A stretch of 64,000 bases of DNA from Spongilla lacustris. Lineage: Eukaryota > Porifera > Demospongiae > Spongillida > Spongillidae. Where the stretch lies: contig OX442417.1 in assembly GCA_949361645.1 (NCBI GenBank), forward strand, positions 17,529,048-17,593,047, in the 5' to 3' direction. Made by a program: the position numbers and the translations under genes. How positions within the stretch are numbered: position 1 is the first letter of the stretch; each line of letters starts with the position of its first letter. This document shows positions 22,217-32,360 of the stretch, in pieces. Below the pieces are notes generated by a model, which saw only the letters and a program-made list of their open reading frames with translations, made no database searches and was not told where the DNA came from.

Positions 22217-23200
22217 TGCGGGATTATAATTTTATCTGTATAAAAATTTACACGCGGAACGGATGTCACGTGCATCAGGCGACCTTTCCAGAAGCCTATA
22301 AATTCGAGGCTGCGATGAATAAAATGCCACTGGTACAAGTGCGGGCCAATATAAATATCTCCGCCGAAACGCGTCTGTTGCAGTTTTGCTCGTTGTTGGG
22401 CGTCGCCGTGAGATACGCGGGACTGTCTATTGCAGTGAGTTGCGTGTTCGTGTTCTGTCGTCGGCTCCGTGCGTGTTTTGGGTGTTGCCTTCCCTGTACT
22501 TCCCCTCCCGTAGCTTCCCCTGCGTGCCGTTCTTCCTGTGTGCGTCCGTTGCAGCGGCTTGTTAAAATACGCAAACTTTATTTAATGCCCACCGTTATCT
22601 TTTGTGTTGATTAAAAAGCTACCCCTCCTACGTAGTCTCCCATTGCAAGGCCGTAGTAACTAAGGGGGAGGGGGCTTAAGCACCCCCAAAATTTTGGGCC
22701 AGCATATTATTTATAAAAGGATGCTATAATATATTACTCGGTAGCGGTACATAGTACATGTACCACAAACGGACATAAAAATAAGTAAAAAAGTTCCATA
22801 CACGAATCGGGGTCGGATCATCGCTAATGTCTACCTACGAACGGTAAGGAACCAGTTTTTGTGATACTTTGCTTGGGAGGTGTGTAGCTTGCACATATGA
22901 ATTTTGTATAATTTTGCTTGCATGTATGTTCTGTTTGTATCCCTACCATGTTGTAACTTTTTTTAGAGCACATTTGTTGTTTCTAGCTCTTTTTGTTATG
23001 GCAATTTGATGCGGGCTTATGGCATGGGGCATTGAGAAGGGTGTGGATGAAGAGACAAGGGCAGGTCAGGTGGGAAGAATGTTATGTAGGAAACTGAAAT
23101 ATCAGGGAAAACTGAAATATCAGGGAAAACTATTTGTCACTGGAAAGTCAGGGATAGTCAGGAAAGATCTATATAAGTCAGGAAAAATTGCGCGAAAACG
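22217..23200. other. Unassigned DNA
   Basis: A frame at 22216-22614 (132 codons, Cys/Arg-rich in its second half) begins at the transposon end and matches nothing I know. A GGGGGAGGGGG/CACCCCC stretch at about 22660-22690 resembles other transposon tips in the window. There is a small duplication AAACTGAAATATCAGGGA at 23090-23127. Confidence 0.4.
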
Positions 23201-23255
23201 AGCTAGCATAAAATTCAATGGCACGCTAAGCGTGCCATTCAGTTTTATGCTAGCT
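23201..23255. repeat. 27-bp-stem hairpin, 1-nt spacer
   Basis: Arms 23201-23227 and 23229-23255 (AGCTAGCATAAAA...GGCACGCT) are inverted with two mismatches around a single A. It is practically a perfect palindrome and could be a foldback mini-element or cruciform site. Confidence 0.9.
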
Positions 23256-23406
23256 GGCTAACTGCTCTGTACGAGTATACGCACACGTACGTGGCCAATA
23301 ACACGCGTATTAATTAGAGTCATGATTGTTTTACTGGTTTAATAATTCCATTACAAGCGCATACCAACACCTGAACTGTCAACGTGAGCGTTAGCAGTCG
23401 ATAGCT

Positions 23407-23690
23407 ATGCCAAAAACATCAAAGAAAACATACTTTGATGAGTTATGGCTGAAAGAAGATAAATTTGGACTGTGGTTACAACAGGTTCCGAACGACTGTA
23501 CATGTTTTACGTACAAACTTTGCTCGAAGGTCTTGAAGCTGTCCAACATGGGCATTGAACCCATCAAGAGCCACGAATCAAATGCAAAGCATCGTGTTTT
23601 AGCGGCGGTTACGGTTGCCGCTAAGTTTCCTTCAGCCCTCGCATTGTCAGGTGAGCCACAATCACACACTTTAAGTTCCAGTACAGAGTT
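23407..23690 (+). CDS. BED-like zinc-finger N-terminal fragment, probably transposon-derived
   Basis: The frame starts MPKTSKKTYFDELWL, followed by a W-centred segment (LWLQQVP) and YKLCSKVLKLSNMGIEPIKS, then SHESNAKH. The order (WL..W, CxLC-like knuckle, LSNMG, H-x5-H) matches BED-type fingers at the N-terminus of hAT-like transposase-derived proteins. The first Cys of the expected C-x2-C knuckle reads Tyr, while Cys residues lie a few residues upstream, so metal binding is doubtful. After about residue 95 the frame enters a CA/CT-rich tandem repeat, so the C-terminal part is not genuine. No transposase domain follows. Confidence 0.45.
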
Positions 23691-23699
23691 GTCAATTAC

Positions 23700-24070
23700 T
23701 GCAACTCACACAACACTCGATCCACGCACAACACTCTTCCCTCCTATGTGCGTACCTTGTTGGACACACAACACTCCCTCTGCACATAACACTCTTCCCT
23801 CCTATGTGTTTACCTTATGTGTGCACATGTGCAACATTTCCTCTGCACTCAACACTCTTCCCTCCTATGTGTGTACCTTGTGTGTGCACACAACACTCCC
23901 TCCTCACACAACACTCTTCCCTCCCTTGTGTGTGCCTCCGCACACAACACTGTGTTGCTTTCTTGTGTTTCGCATAATACTTCCCAGCACATAACACTAT
24001 GTCCCTCACCTGTGTGTGCACACAATCAAATGTACTATCCACCCCTTTGTACATGTCCCCCTCCCCAGGC
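23700..24070. repeat. Degenerate minisatellite (ACACAACACTCTTCCCTCC)
   Basis: Imperfect units with CACAACACTC, CTTCCCTCCTATGTG and TACCTTGTGTGTGC recur five to six times at irregular 40-70-bp spacing. It begins where the zinc-finger frame loses its similarity. Confidence 0.7.
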
Positions 24071-24130
24071 ACACCCCTTCTGCACATCATAAGGAACACA
24101 GTGGTTAGGGTGAGGGGCAAGGGGCTATTG

Positions 24131-24215
24131 CTATGTGCCTATGTGCTATGTGCCTGTGTGCTATGTGCCTGTGTGCTATGTGCCTGTGTGCTATGTGCCT
24201 GTGTGCTATGTGCCT
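24131..24215. repeat. 15-bp tandem repeat, ~6 copies
   Basis: Units CTATGTGCCTGTGTG at 24131, 24146, 24161, 24176, 24191 and a partial one at 24206; the first unit differs by one base. Confidence 0.95.
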
Positions 24216-24616
24216 ACATTACCAGGCGTAGTACTTACTAATAAAAGTTGGATGTGCACACCTTCTCTTTATTTGTTCTCCATGTTTATAGCATCCATTT
24301 CTTCCCCGTAGTCACTGATGGCTGAAGTTGTGACTACCCTCGCACTATCTGAGTTATCTAAGCTGGGCTATTACCTCATCTTGGCTTAGATATTGTTTGT
24401 GTATATAGTCTATTCATGTTCGTGCCTAATACATTCATGAGGTGACGCCCTTCAAACGGCAATACTTATCTGAATAGAATCGGCCTCCTACATGTACTCG
24501 ATCGCTAACATTTTACTGCTCTGGACGTAGAATAACAGAAGGCACACTTCTATCAACACTGTACGAGTGCAAACGAAGCTTAGTTGTAGTTGCATCTGGT
24601 TTATAATGATTACGTA
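24216..24616. other. Unassigned DNA flanking the gypsy element
   Basis: No gene seen. The last 4 bp (CGTA, 24613-24616) form the left copy of the target duplication of the adjoining LTR element. Confidence 0.5.
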
Positions 24617-24767
24617 TGTAAGTGGCCAACAGGTACGATAGTGACAGCAGTTAATAGCACTTGCAATCACGCGTAACAACTGAACTAAATACAAAAATAG
24701 GTACTTATGTATTAGATGTCACACGACACTGAAGGTCTTTCTGCGCAAGCGCATGCAGCTCGTTACA
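24617..24767 (-). repeat. 3' LTR (151 bp)
   Basis: Same length as the 5' LTR with two differences (C/T near 24670; A/T near 24699). TG...CA ends, flanked by CGTA. Confidence 0.92.
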
Positions 24768-25662
24768 CTGCTCCCCCTTGTTCGAGGTACGGTCCATAAT
24801 GGTCTGGGTGTTGGCGTTGCCTTGCTGGGTAGAGTCGCTCATCCACTGTTAACTCTGCTGGGACAGGGGTTTGTGGTCTAGGCACTTGTATCTCCTCTTG
24901 ATTTTCATCCATGGCATCTGGCAGTTCATCATCTTCATCATCCGTAAGGAGGGTGTCGTCTGCACGTTGGTACGTGTATGCTGATTGATCTGAATGACTT
25001 GCAGGTGGGACGTCTGGCAATGAGTTCCCTGCCGTCAACTTCCTTCTGTTTGATGTAGGCGGTGGTAGCTCCGCCTCCAGAGTGTTGGGAGCACAGGGTT
25101 TCAACCTGTCGAAATGTACAATTTGACATTTCCCGCTATTCCTGCTTGGCTTGATCTTGTATGTGGTGATCCCGATCTTATCGACCACTACAAATGGTCC
25201 TTTCCAAGGGTGGTGGAGTTTCCTGCTGTGTCCACGGGGAACTGCAGGAGAGAACAACCAAACCAGATCACCTTTTTCATAAGGTCTGCCATGAGCCTTC
25301 TTGTCATATATAGCGTTCTGCCTCTGGTGCTCCATCTCACATTGTTCTCTCACAAGGGCGTAGGCGCTCTGAAGTCCCTCCCACAGCTGATGCACATATG
25401 CAGGGACTTCCTTTTCCTGCCCTTTATTTACGGGAAACATAAGGTCAATAGGGATGGTCGCCTGACGGCCCATCATTAAAAAGAAAGGACTATAACCTGT
25501 AGATGAGTGAATACTCGTATTGTACGCAAAGCACAACTTACGTATATACACTTTCCAGTCAGCTGGGTGATCGTTAACTGTAGTGGTCAACATGTCGAGG
25601 AGTGTACGGTTGAAACGCTCAACCGTGCCGTTTCCTTGGGGTCTGTAATTGCAATTGAACAT
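24763..25662 (-). pseudogene. Gypsy integrase, C-terminal half
   Basis: 299 codons. It begins at the end of the catalytic core with the catalytic Glu in GTVERFNRTLL, then AYNTSIHSSTGYSPFFLM, typical of Ty3/gypsy. A GPY/F-like module (WKGPFVVVDKIGITTYKI, IVHFDRLKPC) is followed by an acidic tail, and the frame stops within the LTR edge. It lacks the second catalytic Asp because of the upstream insertion. Confidence 0.85.
24768..24783 (-). promoter_or_regulatory. Polypurine tract for plus-strand priming
   Basis: On the reverse strand AACAAGGGGGAGCAG directly precedes the 3' LTR start TGTAACG. Position and composition are as expected for the RNase H-resistant primer. Confidence 0.7.
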
Positions 25663-25674
25663 GCGTAGAACTGG

Positions 25675-26110
25675 TTTCCATAGTATTAAAATGGCGGATT
25701 GGACGAAACAAATGGCTGATAAAGATTTGGGGAGAGGAATCGATACAAGTGCAACTGGAAAGCTGTAAAAAAAATCAACTGGTGTACAACAAGATCGGTA
25801 CTGAGGCCATTTGAGGTGTATTGGATGGCCATTGCCATAATATTGTGTATGTTACGAGAAAAACGAGAAAATATAATCGCTCTCCTTTTGTGCCTCTGAT
25901 GCCTCCTTTTCTCGATTTGCACAGAACGTTGTAAACAAGTCATCCATTTTGATTTCTGGCAATGATTGTAGTTAATTACGGAATTGCTTTTAAAAAACCA
26001 TTCTATACCACATAGCCACAAACGCGTGTAAACGTTACTCGATAACAGTGCCGTACCGTGCCATGCTGAGCCGTTCCGTACCGCGACATCGTCGTGTAAA
26101 CGCGGTAATA
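25675..26110 (-). mobile_element. ~430-bp foreign insertion replacing the middle of the integrase
   Basis: Between DCFT (integrase core, near 26112) and the resumption at MFNCNYRPQGNG (25662) lies about 430 bp unrelated to gypsy, where about 60 codons of core, including the second catalytic Asp, should be. The right portion is GTGTAAACG- and CCGTACCG-rich (26020-26100): CGCGTGTAAACG at 26022 and CGTGTAAACGCGG at 26093 are near-direct repeats. An open frame (26021-25686, containing MTCLQRSVQIEKRR) is of unknown nature. It looks like a small DNA transposon insertion with an associated deletion; the exact ends are uncertain by about 10 bp. Confidence 0.6.
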
Positions 26111-26403
26111 GTGAAGCAATCTGCAGCCACTAGAACGTATTTACTCCCTTTCTCAGTAATTGGCAGTGGGCCCATTATGTCTACACAGACAATCTGCATT
26201 GGGTAGCCAGTTCGCAAGGACTGCAATTTTGCCCTATTTTTAGGGGCGGGTGACTTCCGCATTGCACATCTAGCACATGCCCTACACCACTCTCTCACTC
26301 TTTCACTACACCCTGGCCAGTAAAAACGCTCCTTCAGTCGTCCTAACATCTTCCCTTCCTCCAAATGGCCCCCTGCAGCCCCTTCGTGGATATCTTTCAA
26401 CAC
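26110..26403 (-). pseudogene. Gypsy integrase, N-terminal zinc-binding part
   Basis: H-x3-H..C-x2-C zinc module: HEGAAGGH, then CRACARC, followed by the core start with the first catalytic Asp (VCVDIMGPL) and VLVAADCFT. After that the frame runs into foreign DNA. A TAA lies upstream in frame at about 26419-26421, separating it from RNase H. Confidence 0.8.
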
Positions 26404-26540
26404 AGTTTGATGAAGACTTTATGGTACAATTAACTGGAGCACATCTCTACCTTCCAACTGTTTTCTCCACAACATGTCGTCTTTTATGAGCAAACATTCC
26501 CATTGTTGCAAAAGCAATTTACTTTCCCTTCCCAAAATAC

Positions 26541-27020
26541 TTAGCTCATCGTGGGATGGTTTTTTACTGCTTGGTACACAGGCCCGACAATAGGGTCCTC
26601 CATTTGTAAACGAGTCACCTCCTCTGGGGTATGGGTTTGAAACGACAACACCGATACAGCTTCGGCGGTGATGGGTCCGGCTTCAGCTGCCACCTCTTCC
26701 TGTGTTTCATCACTGCGACCGCATTGCCTGCAGGGAAGTCGCGACAGGGCGTCAGCATTGCTATGTTGAGAGCCCTGTCTATGAACCACAGCAAAGTCGT
26801 ACTCAGCCAGTCTCTCCAACCAGCGGGCGACCTGTCCTTCCGGCTCCTTAACGTTTCTTATCCAGACGAGAGATCCATGGTCTGTTCTCAGGGTGAACTG
26901 TCGACCGAAGAGATACTGGCGAAAGTGCTGGACAAACTCAACGATTGCCAGCAGTTCTCTACGGGTCACACAGTACCGCCGCTCCTGTCTGCTAAGAGAA
27001 CGACTTGCATAGGCAATCAC
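26541..27020 (-). pseudogene. Gypsy RNase H
   Basis: Starts inside the RNase H fold: IAYASRSLSRQERRYCVTRR with the Glu of RRELLAIV, then FTLRTDHGSLVWI with the third acidic residue, and the His/Asp region QHSNADALSR. The first catalytic Asp (DTDAS) lies upstream in a different frame. A further frameshift near 26550 disconnects it from the integrase. Confidence 0.8.
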
Positions 27021-28246
27021 ACATTCTGACTGATCATCATTAACTTGCGATTATACTGCTCCGATTCCGCAATCGCTAGCATCTGTGTCTGCTTCGAGTA
27101 GTCAGGGTATGCCAGCACAGTGGAGGACGTTAAACACTTACGCAGTTTGTCAAAGGCTAGCTGGCAGGTCTCAGTCCATTCAAAAATGGCGTTTTCCGTT
27201 AATCTGTGCAGTGGCTTTGCAATATCGGCAAAATGTTTAATAAATCTTCTATAGTAGTTTGCCAATCCGAGGAATTGCTGAATCTCACGCTTTGACTGCG
27301 GAGTAGGCCACTTCGAGATCACCTCTGTCTTGCTTGGATCAGTAGAAATCCCCTTGCTGGACACTACATGCCCCAAGAATGACACCTGCTGTTGGCAGAA
27401 ATTACATTTGGCTGGCTTGAGCTTCAGCCCCGCCCCCCTAAGCCGCATCAACACACTGCTAATGTTGCGTAAATGGTCGTCAAATGTACTTCCTACAATA
27501 ATAATATCATCAAAGTACACCAAACAGCTGGACCATTTAAGGCCACCCAGTAAACGATCCATCAAACGCTGATAGGTTGCAGGGGCATTACAGAGGCCAA
27601 AGGGCATTACCTTGAACTGATAGAGCCCATCAAAGGTCGTAAATGCCGTCTTTGCTCTGTCTTCAGGGGCCACTTCCACCTGCCAATATCCGCTCGCCAG
27701 ATCCAGGGTACTAAAAAACTCTGATCCACCCAACATATCCAGTGTGTCGTCAACACGAGGAAGAGGGTACGCATCTTTCCTGGTGATCGCGTTCACTTTT
27801 CTATAGTCCACACAAAATCGTAGGGACCCATCTTTCTTCTTCGCTAGGATGATTGGAGAAGACCAAGGTCCTTCCGAGGGTTCGACAACCCCGCTATGAA
27901 GCATTTCCTGTAAGAGACGACGCACTTCCTCTCTACGCGCTTGGGGAACTCGTCGGGGAGGAAGGTAAACTGGAGCTGCATTGCCTGTATCGATGCGATG
28001 TTGCAATACAGATGTACGACCTAGATCACTGCTTGCGAAAGAAAAAACATCAGCATATTCCTGTAACAATGCAAACATTCGCTCCTTCTCGACTGCACTG
28101 ACATGTTTCCCCACCTTGGACACCAATGACCAGAGGACTTCCTGGTCTGCTGGTGATACCTCTCCCGACATGTTCACTGTTGAGACATTTGATATCGAGT
28201 CACACTCAACACGCTCCATCATGGCTAGCTCCGCCCCTTTCTTCAA
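27017..28246 (-). pseudogene. Gypsy reverse transcriptase
   Basis: 409 codons. RT blocks in order: SPIILAKKKDGSLRFCVDYR (around residues 129-148), STLDLASGYWQV with the first catalytic Asp, FGLCNAPATYQRLMD, and YFDDIIIVG, the YxDD box. Then FLGHVVSSKGI and the connection region KPLHRLTENAIFEW follow. All catalytic Asp residues are present. The last ~25 residues are out of frame: the RNase H start (DTDAS) is readable in another frame, which then has a TAA near 27053. The enzyme copied element RNA into DNA; here it is cut off from RNase H. Confidence 0.88.
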
Positions 28247-28261
28247 AAGAATGCTACAATC

Positions 28262-28960
28262 TCAAGGATTAAGGATGCGAACTGGAATTAGCCCATTGTT
28301 GGGACATACAATGACACCATGTGGCATTTTTGGATTGTTTTCCACCATCCATACACCTGCGATTGAATCTTTACTATCAGTAGGCTTCAGCATGATCTCC
28401 ATCTCGCTTTCCGGTGGAACAATTACTTTCTGGGTTGTAACGAGGCGCGCAGTCCCTGATTGCTGGCTCTCTACTGCATTGCCATCGTTCTGCATACCTA
28501 CAGAAAGGTTTACGCGTGGGAATTTTAGCACTTTGTTTTCGCAATCAATCACACAATGATGACGTTCGATGAAATCAAGACCCAAGATAGCATCAACCAA
28601 TAGGTCACCTGATACAATGAAGGTCCTCTCAAATGGAATACTCCCGATAGACACATGAGCATGTACACATCCCTTAACACACAATGGGGCGCCATTAACA
28701 CCAACAAGCTTTTTTCCCGTCCATTGTTGAAGCACAATAGGCAAGCTCGTAGTGTTTATCCTCCTCCAGACGTCCGTACTCAGTAGGGATATAGCAGCCC
28801 CAGTGTCTACCAGGAGTTGCAGGGGTATAGAGCCAATTAATCCGTGCACGCGATAGCTGGCACCGCTAGAGACAGATAGAGTAGGCACAGTTAACACAAA
28901 TATATGTTTCTGGGTCTGGGCCGCCTGAGTCATATGTCCTCGCTCGCACGGCTGGCCCAC
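28262..28960 (-). pseudogene. Gypsy aspartic protease region
   Basis: 232 codons. The retropepsin active site is LLVDTGAAISLLS (around residues 49-61), followed by the flap-side and ILGLDFIERHHCVID sequence expected in the second half. The upstream linker to the zinc knuckle carries a stop in this frame just before residue 1. The domain itself looks intact; it would process the polyprotein. It ends 15 bp before the RT frame. Confidence 0.8.
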
Positions 28961-29028
28961 GCCGACGAGGGGTTGAAGTTTCCCTGATGCTTTTCAATTG
29001 GGATTCTGATGACTCCAACATCTCCTAG

Positions 29029-29785
29029 CTATATGCCCTCCTTCCCGCAGTTCCAACAGATCAGTGCCGCAGTAGCCTTCTGTCCATGAACTTCGTCAGC
29101 CTGTGGTTTATGTGTACGCGAGTCAGAGTGAGCGCTTACCATTTGCACTTCGAGCCTTTCCAGCCTCTCGTTCAACTGTTTGAGAGCTGCTGACAACGGT
29201 TCATTTTCCGCAACTGATGAAACCACAGAGATGGTGGGCATAGGGTCAGTTCGTGTAGAACTGGCAGTGCTGATACTCCCGAGGTAGGACTCTAATTCAA
29301 TAGTAGCAACCACCGTAGCTTGCACCATTTCCGGACGTTTCTGTCTTACTCCGAGAGCAACCTGCGGATTATCTATGTGAGAAAGATATTGGGTTAGTGC
29401 CAGTCGTTCTCGCGCTTTTTCTTCCAGGTCTCCGTAAGCTTTGTTCACCAGCGTCCTTAGGGTGTCCCCGTAGTAGGCCCAATCTTCGCCTTTATGTCTC
29501 GCTCGGGTGTGGAGTTCAGCGACGTACAATTCTTTTTTGCTATCGGGTTCGAAACGCTGTTTTAAAGCTTTGATACACTCACCATAGTTATCCCGCACAC
29601 TTCCCGGCAGTTTGCGGACTGCCCGTCTGCGCCTTGGCGGTGAGCCGGACTCTGAGCCACTTCAGCTTCTCGGCGTTGCTCTCCTACTTGTTTACGGCTG
29701 CCACACTCTCGAAATGCTCCAGCCATTCTGTCCAGTTTTGAGACTCACCGGCAAACAATTCGAGGAGTAGTGGCTTTCCGGACAT
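29029..29785 (-). pseudogene. Gypsy gag (capsid/nucleocapsid), broken
   Basis: The likely start is the ATG at 29785 directly after the primer site; the N-terminus reads MSGKPLLLELFAGE. A TAG stop follows after about 33 codons and a one-nt frameshift near 29610. The downstream open part (29598-29029) carries a capsid-like segment (FEPDSKKELYVAELHTRARH) and a Gln/Glu-rich coil. It ends in the first half of a CCHC zinc knuckle (CWNCGKEG), where another one-nt shift puts the His and last Cys out of frame. In intact elements gag packages the RNA. Confidence 0.75.
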
Positions 29786-29801
29786 GATGCCGACTACGCC
29801 A
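29786..29801 (-). promoter_or_regulatory. Putative primer-binding site
   Basis: One nt inside the 5' LTR the reverse strand reads TGGCGTAGTCGGCATC. A TGG start at this place is expected for the site pairing with a tRNA 3' CCA. I cannot name the tRNA. Confidence 0.5.
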
Positions 29802-29802
29802 G

Positions 29803-29953
29803 TGTAAGTGGCCAACAGGTACGATAGTGACAGCAGTTAATAGCACTTGCAATCATGCGTAACAACTGAACTAAATACAAAAATTGGTACTTATGTATTA
29901 GATGTCACACGACACTGAAGGTCTTTCTGCGCAAGCGCATGCAGCTCGTTACA
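29803..29953 (-). repeat. 5' LTR (151 bp)
   Basis: Begins TGTAACGAGC and ends GGCCACTTACA on the reverse strand (TG...CA). Two substitutions separate it from the 3' LTR. It is very short for a gypsy LTR, leaving little room for promoter and polyadenylation signals. Confidence 0.92.
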
Positions 29954-29957
29954 CGTA

Positions 29958-30436
29958 CATGCCCCACTCCAGCTGTCTGCGATCGCTCTTACGCAACATT
30001 CAATTATGTAAGGTAATTTTGTCTGTGAAAGCAGACTGTGGTAATTTATCGGTTAAACTGGTGCATGAATTTACATGTGCATAATGATGATACAGATATG
30101 TTAAACCTACAAGCAGTGGCAAATGACTTCGTAAGCCACAATGTACTTGTTTTTCTATGTATGTATGTATCTTATTATTATGTGCATGTATTTTGCAATT
30201 AATATTCCTTTGAGTTGATGAAAAATAAATAAATAATTGAAGCCGCCACACTGCATTTGGGACATTTGTTTCATAAATGTACATTTTAGTGCCATACGTA
30301 CTTATGCATCATTTTATCATGACTCATAAATTTTAATTAGCCACCCCAAATTTTTGTGTTTGACTTCGGCAATGCATTGTTAAATGTTGGTTGTACTTCG
30401 GTTTTTTCCCCCTCCCCCTGATTTTGTAATTTGTTA
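29958..30436. other. Unassigned intergenic DNA
   Basis: AT-rich, no gene recognised. A frame at 29902-30084 overlaps the LTR edge and is not credible. Confidence 0.5.
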
Positions 30437-30822
30437 CATACTGCTGAACCTAAACTAAACTACGCCCAGCTAAATAGGTGTACCCAAAACTAAGTCCAGA
30501 TAGATGGAGGAACAGTTGGCTGACTTGCTAACAAATCCAGCTGTATCACCTTAGTATTTATTCCCAAATCTTTCCTTTTAATCTCCCCCCCTCCCCTCCA
30601 CTTAATTTGTAATTTGTAAACTTACTTAACATACTGCTGAACCTAAGCTAAACTAAGCCCAGATAGATGGGCGTACCCTAAACTACTAAGCCCAGCTAGA
30701 TAGGCGTACCCTACGCTAAGCCCAGCTAACAGTCTGCCGATCTGCTAACAAATCCAGCTGGTCCGCCTTAGTGCTTACTCCCAAAGATTTCCTATTTAAT
30801 TTTAAAGCACACCCAAACACTT
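30437..30822. repeat. Direct duplication, period ~193 bp
   Basis: CATACTGCTGAACCTAA occurs at 30437 and 30630. Each copy continues with AAGCCCAGCTA.ATAGG-GTACCC words (two of them in copy 2) and CTGCTAACAAATCCAGCT. It ends just before the TTAA transposon at 30880. Confidence 0.8.
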
Positions 30823-30879
30823 CCCCCCCCCTTCCTTCCCTTAAACACCTTATTCTTTTTATTTACATTATACTCTTAA

Positions 30880-32360
30880 CACCAGTTCCGTGAGAATTTG
30901 ACACTTTTTCTGTTGAACCAACTTTCTTAAGATTAGTAGGAACACCACCAATTGTCTGGAAAAGCATACGTATAGATAGTTTAACTATCGCCTAGACATT
31001 TGTCGTAGTCTGCCGGACACTTCTCTTTATACTTTCAAAGTGACGCAGTTTTAGATTTTTTGGTCAAGAAACGTTGCGAAGGACACTTTTTCCTAGGCAA
31101 TCTTGAGCCACTATTAATACTAATTTAAGAACGATTAGAAGGCTAAAATAGATTTCGTGTTGGCGGGTAGCTCAGTTCTTGTACAAAACGCACGTACAGT
31201 TGTTTACCTTGTTCAAGAACTTGCGTACATAATCGACCTTTTCATTTAAGGGTGCAAGGAATGCAATTAGTGTTGATTACACGTGACGTCAACGTTTGGA
31301 GTACATTCTTTGCTCGTTTGGCTATGGTGTGTGTGTATTTTCGCGTGTATTCTTGCGTTGTTGGCTTAATAGTTGGCTTCAAATTTGAGGTAAGAATGAA
31401 GAATGCAGTATGGAGGACCCCTCCAGGGACATGCTGTGATCATGCTTCGCATTCTCATTCAAAGTGTCTGAAGGATAGCGTCTAGTGAATGCATTAGTGA
31501 AAAACCCAGTACTTTGGCTGAACTAACACAAGACGATATACCCGGCCATCACTAAATGAGCCATTCCATGGTATTCTAAAAGTGCGCACTTTCACACCTA
31601 CGCAGGCATATGGATCGGATGGTAGATTCCAGGAAGCAATAGTGCACTTCTTCTCACTTAAAAAAGTATTCGTGACAAGCTACCACTGTAACAAGGAACT
31701 GAAAAACGCATTCGGCGAATGTACTCCAGATGTAACGTCACTTCTAATTATGACGTCACATTGACGCGCAAACAATCCAGGGCCTTAAATGAAAAGGTCC
31801 ATTATAGATGATAGTTGTCTGGGTACGAGATGATCAGTAACCGGACGGGAACGAACAACGAGAGAAATATTAGGCTCACGTGCTGTATATTTTATAGCAG
31901 CATATTGCACAAAAGCAACTATATAGTGACATAAGTGTGTAACTGAAACCTGCGTAACGTCAAATAATGCTTACATGTGGCCAACATTAGACGTTTGGAC
32001 CTGTGCATGACTAATATTGGGTTCGGTTTCGAGATACAAAGAAATTGTAGTGTCTGTTTCTACGCTAGCATGATAGATGACTGCCAGAAATTTTACAGCC
32101 GCTAGCAATTTGATCCAGATGAACATTACTATGCTGTTTTAAAACTCAGAAACCTTATCAGAAAAGTGTCCCATTTCTGTTAACAGCCTTACCTCTTGAC
32201 TTCCAACTAACCTAGGTACTCAGCGGAAGTAGTTGCAAGGCTGGCAGTAGCTTGAAACGTCGTTTAAGGAGTTGAACTACTTAATAACTTAGTACACCAG
32301 TATTTGTGGCAATTGGTACCGTTCCGACTAATTTTCCAAATGGGAGTTCGACGAAATAGG
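30880..32360. mobile_element. TTAA-flanked transposon, copy 1; right tip replaced by satellite
   Basis: TTAA (30876-30879) is followed by CACCAGTTCCGTGAGAATTT and subterminal GTTGAACC..AGATTAGTAGGA. Near the other end, TTCCGACTAATTTTCC (32322-32337) and GTTCGACGAAATA match the subterminal right end of the 61558-63751 copy. The last ~30 bp and the closing TTAA are absent: satellite sequence starts at 32361. TTAA targets are used by piggyBac and Kolobok elements; no transposase remains. A smaller inverted-repeat element (31235-31799) sits inside. Confidence 0.65.
31235..31799. mobile_element. Inverted-repeat insertion inside the TTAA element
   Basis: GACCTTTTCATTTAAGG (31235-31251) is perfectly inverted at 31783-31799, with weaker symmetry (ATAAT/ATTAT) just outside. 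It is about 565 bp with no recognisable coding capacity; two short frames (31252-31485, 31582-31764) match nothing known. Confidence 0.6.

Larger units (their letters stand above)
24617..29953 (-). mobile_element. Full-length, inactivated Ty3/gypsy LTR retrotransposon
   Basis: 5,337 bp read on the reverse strand: 5' LTR (29803-29953), putative primer site, gag, protease, RT, RNase H, integrase, polypurine tract, 3' LTR (24617-24767). This order is diagnostic of Ty3/gypsy. CGTA flanks both ends (24613-24616, 29954-29957) as a 4-bp target duplication. The LTRs differ at 2 of 151 positions, so insertion is relatively recent, yet the coding region has many lesions: stop and frameshifts in gag, frameshift and stop at the RT/RNase H junction, frameshift and stop before the integrase, and a ~430-bp foreign segment replacing part of the integrase core. 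Confidence 0.92.

Noticed and set aside
22216..22614. 132-codon Cys/Arg-rich frame
   Set aside because: Starts at the transposon edge, has a competing frame on the other strand, and no recognisable motif.
31166..31180. A-box-like TAGCTCAGTT
   Set aside because: No matching B box or cloverleaf downstream.
31820..31840. Further tip of the TAGTCTCG family (GTCTGGGTACGAGA)
   Set aside because: Single motif without a partner or TA end.
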